Of a stretch of DNA of 10,495 bases, positions 5,651 to 10,495 are shown in pieces. The stretch is from Elusimicrobiota bacterium (GTDB taxonomy: Bacteria; Elusimicrobiota; Elusimicrobia; UBA1565; UBA9628). The notes beneath the pieces are model-generated. The model worked only from the letters and a program-made list of their open reading frames with translations, was not told the DNA's origin and searched no databases. The position numbers were made by a program, and so were the translations under genes. The DNA is taken from positions 1 through 10,495 of the forward strand of contig JACQBB010000101.1 of NCBI GenBank assembly GCA_016194625.1, given 5' to 3'. Within the stretch, counting starts at the first letter, position 1; every line of letters starts with the position of its first letter.

Positions 5651-5745
5651 CGCGGGGCGTAGAACTCGAGCGCGGCGCCTCCGCGAGCAGGGATGAAGGT
5701 CCCCCGCCCCGGCGCGCGAAAGACCCGCCCGCGCTGGGCCTCCTG
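5647..5745 (-). pseudogene. Possible C-terminal remnant of a minus-strand gene
   Basis: In the 139-nt spacer after the kinase gene, one minus-strand frame reads protein-like sequence ending FIPARGGAALEFYAPR and then TAG at 5649-5647. That stop shares the CTAG palindrome with the kinase stop. About 27 of 31 codons end in G or C, as in real genes here. No ATG, GTG or TTG lies in this frame before it runs antisense into the next gene, so it cannot be a complete gene. It may be the tail of a gene whose front was lost, or chance in GC-rich DNA. No family is recognised. Confidence 0.25.
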
Positions 5746-5772
5746 ACCCTGTCGCCGGCGCCGGGACGCGGC

Positions 5773-5778
5773 TAGACT
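5773..5778 (+). promoter_or_regulatory. Weak candidate -10 box before the metalloprotease gene
   Basis: TAGACT (4/6 to TATAAT) lies 11 nt before the ATG at 5790 and would give a leader of about 5 nt. A GGAAG purine run touches the ATG, too close to act as a normal ribosome-binding site. It is weaker than the four boxes found at the other gene starts. Confidence 0.25.
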
Positions 5779-5789
5779 GATGATGGAAG

Positions 5790-7580
5790 ATGACGACACG
5801 GACCGCCGCCCTCGCCGCGCTCCTCGCGGCCCTGGCCGCCCCCGCCTGGACGGCCGGGTGGACCGTCGACGCCGTCGTGCGCGGCCGCGATCCGGACGCG
5901 GCGGCCCGGTTCCTCGCCGACGAAGACGGCCGGCGCGAGCTCGCGGCGCGCGACCCGGACGCGTTCCGTTCCGCCTTCGCGGCGGCGACGGACCTGAAGA
6001 GCGTCGCCGACATCATCCGCGCCAAGGACAGCAGCGAGCGGTACGTCCGCGACGGCCTCCAGGCCCTCCCCGGCTGTGAGTTCTGCCAGCGCCCGGCCGA
6101 GCTCGAGGCCTGGGCGCTCGAGAACCTCCGCGACGCGGACCGCGACGCGCTGCGCGTGCTGGCGAACGCGCTGTACGACTGGGACACGCTGCCGTCCGCG
6201 CTCCGGGCCCGCCTCTCGTCCGAGGGCCGGACCCCCGCGGCCTGGACGGCCTTGGACCTGCCGGAGCGCACGGCCCTCGTCACCCCGTGGCTCGACGAGA
6301 CCTACGCGCGGCTGATGAGCGCGATGCCGCGGACCGAGGCCGAGTTCGCCGATTATAAGAAGGAGCTGGACTGCTCCCTGATGATGCCGCCGGAGAAGAG
6401 AGCCCTGCTGTGGTCTCGCGTCGCCGCGCTGGAGATGTCGGTCAAGCGCCTGGCCGAGCTCCGCCGGCGCGCGGCCGCCGCGGAAGGTCCCGAGGCGGCC
6501 GTCGCCGCGATCCGGGCCGGATCGGCGTCCTCCCTGGAGGAGCGCCTGAGCATCCTCTCCCGGGCCTTCGACGGGCTCGGCTCCGCCGACGCGGCGCTGG
6601 CGGTCGCGGCGCCGGCGCAGGCCGGCCAGGCGTTCGACGACGCGTCCCGCGCCGCCGTGGCGACCATGCTCCGCTCCGCGCTGTTCATCAAGATCGCGGG
6701 GACCTGGGCCGGCGACGAGACGATCGCCTTCTACGCCGCTCATCCCCTCGATCTGCGCATCGCCCCGGAGACCAGCGTGAGCACCGTCGGCTCCTACAGC
6801 CGGCGGGACGGAGCCATCCGCTTCAGCGAGGGCTTCATCGTCAAGTTCCTCAAGGCCCACGGCCGCACGGTCCGCGACCTCCAGACGGACGGCCCTCTCC
6901 TCGACGCGCTGGTGACCGACGTCGCCGCGCTGTTCGTCCACGAGGCGACCCACCAGCGCCAGAAGGCCTGGACCGTCGAGTCCGTCCAGACCGACCTCTA
7001 CAGCCAGGACGACGAGATCGAGGCCAAGGAGAACGGGGCCCTGTTCGTCCTCCAGAAGTCCCTGCAGGACCCCGCCTTCCGCGCGCGCCTGCAGGCCGAC
7101 GCCCGCGAGGACGGCCCCGCGATGGACGCGGCCGTCGAGGCCAACGACCTCCGGGACATGGGGCCCGCGGCCTACCGCGACAGCATCCGCCGGACCTATT
7201 CGCCGATCCCGTCCCTCGAAGGCAGCGTCCACGAGGAGCAGGCCCGCGTCGCCGACGAGCTCCGCTTCGTGGAAGGGGAGCTGGAGCGCCGCAAGACCCT
7301 GCCGGCCGAGGAAGCGGCCGCGCTGGAGAAAGGCTTGCCCCGGCCCCGGGGCGACGGGAGCCGCGCGGCCTGGGAGCGCCTCGTCCGGCTCGCGCCGAAC
7401 GCCGAACTGCGCGGCGCCGCCGACCACTTCCGCCGCCTCATCGCCGACCCGGCCGCCTACGACGCCCGCCGCTCGCGCCAGCGTCGCTTCGACGCCCTGC
7501 TCGAGGAGCGCCTGACGGGCCTCCTGGCCTCCGGCCCCGCGCGGCCGCCGCGCCGAAAGGACCCGGTGCCCGCGCCGTGA
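5790..7580 (+). CDS. Exported HExxH metalloprotease-like protein of unknown family
   Basis: 596 residues. Residues 1-22 form a signal peptide (hydrophobic Ala/Leu core, cleavage near AWTAG), which decides the start over the out-of-frame ATGs at 5780 and 5783. Most of the chain is helical, with charged Arg/Glu-rich stretches. The clearest motif is LFVHEATHQRQKAW (381-394): H384-E385-x-x-H388 matches a gluzincin zinc site. E409, E411 or E414 in DDEIEAKENGALFV, about 21-26 residues later, is the likely third ligand. A cysteine pair, CEFC (96-99), could form a disulphide or bind metal. I cannot assign a named peptidase family. It is probably periplasmic or outer-membrane-exposed and may degrade protein or modify peptidoglycan peptides. 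The stop overlaps the next gene's start as GTGA, so the two are co-translated. Confidence 0.8.
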   Translation: MTTRTAALAALLAALAAPAWTAGWTVDAVVRGRDPDAAARFLADEDGRRELAARDPDAFRSAFAAATDLKSVADIIRAKDSSERYVRDGLQALPGCEFCQRPAELEAWALENLRDADRDALRVLANALYDWDTLPSALRARLSSEGRTPAAWTALDLPERTALVTPWLDETYARLMSAMPRTEAEFADYKKELDCSLMMPPEKRALLWSRVAALEMSVKRLAELRRRAAAAEGPEAAVAAIRAGSASSLEERLSILSRAFDGLGSADAALAVAAPAQAGQAFDDASRAAVATMLRSALFIKIAGTWAGDETIAFYAAHPLDLRIAPETSVSTVGSYSRRDGAIRFSEGFIVKFLKAHGRTVRDLQTDGPLLDALVTDVAALFVHEATHQRQKAWTVESVQTDLYSQDDEIEAKENGALFVLQKSLQDPAFRARLQADAREDGPAMDAAVEANDLRDMGPAAYRDSIRRTYSPIPSLEGSVHEEQARVADELRFVEGELERRKTLPAEEAAALEKGLPRPRGDGSRAAWERLVRLAPNAELRGAADHFRRLIADPAAYDARRSRQRRFDALLEERLTGLLASGPARPPRRKDPVPAP

Positions 7581-8095
7581 CCGCCGCGCTCCTCGCCGTC
7601 CTGCTCGCGCTCCCCCTCCGCGCCGCGGCGCCCGGGGCCGCGGCGCTCCCGTTCGAGTGCCCGACGCCGCCGGGCTGGTCGTCCGCCGTCGAGGATTCGG
7701 CCCTGCGCCTGACCGGGGCCGCCGACCGCGACGGGCTGGCCTCGATGATCCTGGTCCGCTACTACCCCGCCGGGGACCAGGGCTTCGCGGACGCCGACGC
7801 CTACGTCGCGCGGCAGACGGGCGCCCCGCTGTTCAAGGTCCCGGGCGAGGAGCGCGGACCGGCCGTCGCCGCGACGGTCGCCGGGCGCAAGGCCCGCCGC
7901 GTCGTGCAGACGCGCTTCGCGCGCTGGCCGGACCACGCGCCGGACTCGAAGCGGGTGCGCCGGCGCGTCGAGCACGTGGTCGTGCCGGCGGCGCAGGGCT
8001 TCTACGTCCTGCTCGACGACGCTCCCGCGTCGATGGCGGCCGCCAACCGCAAGGCCTTCGCGGCGGTCGTCGCCGGCTTCAAGCCGAAGCTCTGA
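7577..8095 (+). CDS. Small exported protein, possibly PsbP/Mog1-like fold
   Basis: 172 residues from GTG 7577, which overlaps the metalloprotease TGA by GTGA. Residues 1-19 are a typical signal peptide (VTAALLAVLLALPLRAAA). The mature part begins with FECPTPPGWSSAVEDSALRLTG. It continues with MILVRYYPAG, a DADAYVARQTG helix, VAGRKARRVVQTRFARW, VEHVVVPAAQGFYVLLDDAP and a final FAAVVAGFKPKL. This strand-helix order resembles PsbP/LpqN/DUF1795-like domains of exported proteins that begin with a PPGW segment; the match is by pattern only. Translational coupling suggests a partner or inhibitor-like role for the upstream metalloprotease, but this is inferred. The gene ends 6 nt from the convergent cyclase stop. 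Confidence 0.75.
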   Translation: MTAALLAVLLALPLRAAAPGAAALPFECPTPPGWSSAVEDSALRLTGAADRDGLASMILVRYYPAGDQGFADADAYVARQTGAPLFKVPGEERGPAVAATVAGRKARRVVQTRFARWPDHAPDSKRVRRRVEHVVVPAAQGFYVLLDDAPASMAAANRKAFAAVVAGFKPKL

Positions 8096-8101
8096 GCGGC
8101 G

Positions 8102-9673
8102 TCAGCGGGCTCGGCGGGTCCGCCGGACTCGGAAGAAGCGCAGGGGCCGGCCCACGTTCTTGACCTTGGCCTCGAACGGGCCGGCGAAGGCCAGGCCGCG
8201 CGTCTGCCCGCCGCGGCGCAGGGCCGCGACGGTGTCCTCCATGACCACCAGCTCGCTGAAGCCGGCCTGGGCCTGGAGGCGCGCGGTCTCGTTCATGCCG
8301 CGGCTGAAGGCGGTCAGGTCGCGGTTGGGGCCGAACAGGCCGACGGAGGCCGGGCACAGGTTCACGCCCACGGCCACGCCCAGGCCGGGCAGGCCGGCCT
8401 TGCGCGCGAGCGCGCGGAACTCCGGCTCGCGCTCCAGCGACTTGGTGAAGTCCTGGATGGCGAAGCCGGCGTCCAGCGCGGCGCGCGCGCGGCGCACCGC
8501 GGAGTCGCGGTAGAACGGCGGGCCGAAGTGGGCGATGACGCAGTCGCCGACCATCTTGTCGAAGGTGCCGCCCAGCGACCACACGCGCTTGACCGCGCCC
8601 ATCGACCAGCGGTCCACGAAAGAGGCGATGCGCTCGGGCTTGACCAGCGCGCGCTCGCACAGCTTGGTGAAGGAGTTGATGTCCGCGTACAGGATGCCGG
8701 CGTGCGCGGTGTGCGGGGTGAGCCGCCGGCGGCGGTAGTCGGGGTCCTGGACCAGCTCGTCGATGACCTCGGGCGCGAAGAACTGGCTCAGCTCGCGGCG
8801 CTCGCGGCTGTAGTCCATCAGGCGCTGGCTGACGGCGTTGGCGAACACCTGGAGCAGGTCGCGGCCGAAGGTGTCCAGGCCGCGCGGCGCGGAGACCACG
8901 ACCTCGCCCAGGCGGTGGACGGGGCGGACGCCGGCGGTCAGCGGCACGGCCACGGCGTGCGGGAAGCCCAGCGACTTGGCGGCCGCGACGGCGCCGCGGC
9001 CGAGCAGGCCGGCGCCGTGGCGGCGCAGGCCGGCCTCCAGGCCGCCGTGGTCGCGGCGCCCGCGCGCGGCGACCAAGCGCTGGCCGCGGTACACGCGGTA
9101 CAGCAGGCGCGCGTCCTCGGTCAGGTCGCCGTCGCAGTACACGACGGCCAGGCCGTCGAACCTCGCGGCCTTGCGCAGGACGGTGACGGCGGCGTGCAGG
9201 GCCTCGTCGAACACGGGGCGGGTGAGCGCGCGCGTGATCTTCTCGATCAGGTCCTGCTTGCGCGCCGACTCTCGGATGACCCACAGCGGCAGGTCCAGCT
9301 GCTCGCACGCGCCGTCCGCGAGCTCCGCCAGCGCCGCGTCGGGGCCGGCGCCCGCCGGGAAGGCGAACGCCGCGCGGCCCACCTTCAGTCCGGCCACGTC
9401 CAGCGGCTGGACGACCCAGGTCGTCGCGCCGCGCCGCAGGACCTTGGGGCCCTCGGGCAGGAGCTCCAGGTCGATCGCCTTGGCCCTGCCCCAGACGAAG
9501 GTCTCCAGGCCGCGGTGCTCGGCGCGGACGCGGACCGCGGCGCCGACGGCGCCCATGCGCCGCGCGACCGCGGGCACGTAGTCGGCCAGCGTGGCGCGCA
9601 TGCCCAGGCCGCGCCGCAGGCAGCGCTCCATCGCGTCGTCCGCGAAGCGGATGAGGTCGAGGGGCGCGATCAT
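8102..9673 (-). CDS. Class III nucleotidyl (probably adenylyl) cyclase with GAF-like sensory region
   Basis: 523 residues, no signal peptide or membrane span, so cytoplasmic. Residues about 140-290 resemble a GAF domain. FFAPEVIDELVQDPD (298-312) is the usual linker into the cyclase. In the catalytic domain the metal-binding Asp residues are D331 (LYADINSFT) and D377 (FDKMVGDCVIAHFG). K373 sits at the purine-recognition position. NETAR (461-465) supplies the transition-state Asn and Arg. The second purine-contact position, seven before N461, is T454. A Lys/Thr pair is known from class IIIb adenylyl cyclases such as cyanobacterial CyaC/CyaB1, so cAMP rather than cGMP is favoured. All residues needed for catalysis are present in one chain, as expected for a homodimer with two sites. 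The ATG follows the S46 peptidase stop after 4 nt. A short 6-bp hairpin (8112-8125) lies near its 3' end. Confidence 0.88.
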   Translation of the reverse strand: MIAPLDLIRFADDAMERCLRRGLGMRATLADYVPAVARRMGAVGAAVRVRAEHRGLETFVWGRAKAIDLELLPEGPKVLRRGATTWVVQPLDVAGLKVGRAAFAFPAGAGPDAALAELADGACEQLDLPLWVIRESARKQDLIEKITRALTRPVFDEALHAAVTVLRKAARFDGLAVVYCDGDLTEDARLLYRVYRGQRLVAARGRRDHGGLEAGLRRHGAGLLGRGAVAAAKSLGFPHAVAVPLTAGVRPVHRLGEVVVSAPRGLDTFGRDLLQVFANAVSQRLMDYSRERRELSQFFAPEVIDELVQDPDYRRRRLTPHTAHAGILYADINSFTKLCERALVKPERIASFVDRWSMGAVKRVWSLGGTFDKMVGDCVIAHFGPPFYRDSAVRRARAALDAGFAIQDFTKSLEREPEFRALARKAGLPGLGVAVGVNLCPASVGLFGPNRDLTAFSRGMNETARLQAQAGFSELVVMEDTVAALRRGGQTRGLAFAGPFEAKVKNVGRPLRFFRVRRTRRAR

Positions 9674-9677
9674 GGCG

Positions 9678-10495
9678 TCACTTCCCGGTCAGCTCGGCGG
9701 CCAGGGCGTCCATGCCGTAGATGGTCCGCATGGCTTCCAGGATGCCGGACGAATGCACCGCGACGGCGCGGTTGCGCGCGTCGTCGTAGGCGTAGCGGCC
9801 GACGAGCGACTGGATGTTGCCGTCGAAGATCAGGCCCACGTACTCGCCCTTGGCGTTGACCACCGGCGAGCCGGAGTTGCCGCCGATGATGTCGTTGGTG
9901 GTGACGAAGTTGAGCTTGGTCGCCAGGTTCAGCTTGCCCCGCGCGGCCTTCACGCGCGGCGCCAGGTCGAACGGCGCCTTCTCCGCGTGGCCGAGCGCGC
10001 GGTCGTACAGGCCGTAGAACGAGGTGAACGGGGCGACGATGGTCGTGCCCAGCTCGTAGCTCGCCACCTTGCCGTAGGACAGGCGCAAAGTGAAGGTCGC
10101 GTCCGGGTACATGGACTTGCCGTACACGGCGAAGCGCGCCTTGGCGATGCGGTTGCCCTCGGAGGTGAGCACGGACTCGATCTCGTCCTCGTACCACTTG
10201 CGCTGGGCGCGGTACACCGCGTCCAGGCCGCGCGCCCACACGATCAGCGGGTCCTTGGAAGCCGCGACGGCCTTCTCCCCGCCCTCGACCAGCTTGCGCC
10301 GCTCGGCGGGGTCGAACAGCTTGGTCCCGGCGATCAGCTCCTTGGCCAGCGCGGCGGGCTTCTTGCCGTTCAGCGCGGCCTTCAGGTACTCGTCCTGGGG
10401 GTCGAGCTTTGCGGCGGCGTCCTCCAGGGCGCGCGCCATCAGGAACTCCTCCATGTCGGCGTACATCGGCGCCGGGGAGAACAGGCGGAAGCGCA
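9678..10495 (-). CDS. S46 family dipeptidyl-peptidase, C-terminal part (5' end beyond window)
   Basis: About 271 residues are visible; the frame stays open through the right window edge (RFRLFSPAP before the first internal Met), so the real start and the His/Asp catalytic residues lie outside. The part seen contains RIAKARFAVYGKSMYPDATFTLRLSYG, then NDIIGGNSGSPVVNAKGEYVGLIFDGNIQSL. This is the S46 serine motif (catalytic Ser of GGNSGSP, about residue 198 counted from the Met at 10466). S46 enzymes (DPP7/DPP11) release dipeptides from oligopeptides in the periplasm or at the outer membrane of Gram-negative bacteria. The residue 18 after the catalytic Ser is Gly, as in DPP7, where DPP11 has Arg, which predicts hydrophobic rather than acidic P1 preference. 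It is the first visible gene of an operon with the cyclase, 4 nt apart. Confidence 0.9.
   Translation of the reverse strand, partial: RFRLFSPAPMYADMEEFLMARALEDAAAKLDPQDEYLKAALNGKKPAALAKELIAGTKLFDPAERRKLVEGGEKAVAASKDPLIVWARGLDAVYRAQRKWYEDEIESVLTSEGNRIAKARFAVYGKSMYPDATFTLRLSYGKVASYELGTTIVAPFTSFYGLYDRALGHAEKAPFDLAPRVKAARGKLNLATKLNFVTTNDIIGGNSGSPVVNAKGEYVGLIFDGNIQSLVGRYAYDDARNRAVAVHSSGILEAMRTIYGMDALAAELTGK

Noticed and set aside
5665..5687. Hairpin after the kinase gene as a terminator
   Set aside because: Only 4-5 bp stems can be drawn in competing registers and there is no T-tract.
5780..5785. ATG ATG start for a plus-strand frame before the metalloprotease
   Set aside because: That frame gives a low-complexity Arg/Pro protein. 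The ATG at 5790 gives a clean signal peptide.
5772..7427. 551-residue minus-strand open frame antisense to the metalloprotease gene
   Set aside because: No domain and shadow-like composition; the plus-strand frame has a signal peptide and a HExxH motif.
8528..9859. 443-residue plus-strand open frame antisense to the cyclase
   Set aside because: The minus strand has unmistakable cyclase and S46 motifs over the same interval.

Overview
This is a GC-rich window, about 70% G+C by eye, packed with protein genes. All but a few gene remnants or edges use strongly G/C-ending codons. The gene set suggests a Gram-negative-type bacterium with a periplasm: an MltB-like murein lytic transglycosylase, an S46 dipeptidyl-peptidase, a TMTC-like membrane protein with TPRs, and several exported proteins. 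My best guess is a high-GC lineage such as Elusimicrobiota, but that rests on family memory only and is uncertain. There is no rRNA, tRNA, CRISPR array, insertion sequence or phage gene. This looks like chromosomal core or lineage-specific sequence.

Layout. Positions 1-51 hold what looks like the 3' end of a plus-strand gene. It faces the end of a minus-strand operon (3285 down to 55) of three genes: a GT2 glycosyltransferase, a SAM methyltransferase, and a membrane protein with TPRs related to TMTC/protein-mannosyltransferases. The first two genes overlap by GTGA and the last two are 1 nt apart. A perfect 15-bp hairpin lies in the last codons of the TPR gene. Upstream on the same strand are a secreted lytic transglycosylase (4219-3323) and an alpha/beta hydrolase (4964-4227), each with its own -10 box. 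A uridine kinase-family gene is divergent from the hydrolase (5000-5650, plus). A 139-nt spacer follows that carries a possible gene remnant. Next is a plus-strand pair: an exported HExxH metalloprotease-like protein (5790-7580) and a small exported protein (7577-8095), overlapping by GTGA. The right end is a minus-strand pair: an S46 peptidase (cut by the window edge) followed by a class III nucleotidyl cyclase with a GAF-like region (9673-8102).

How the genes may work together. The GT2 resembles polyprenyl-phosphate-sugar synthases, and TMTC/PMT enzymes use such lipid-linked sugars. The left operon may therefore be a lipid-linked glycosylation module, although its GT-C-like protein appears to lack a conserved internal block. 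The transglycosylase and the two peptidase-type proteins point to cell-wall and periplasmic protein turnover. The cyclase may signal from that context.

The most notable pattern is regulatory. Four genes that begin transcription units have a near-consensus -10 hexamer exactly 6 or 7 nt before the start codon. This places the expected transcription start on the start codon and predicts leaderless mRNAs. Two of these promoters are divergent and so close that two polymerases could not bind at once.
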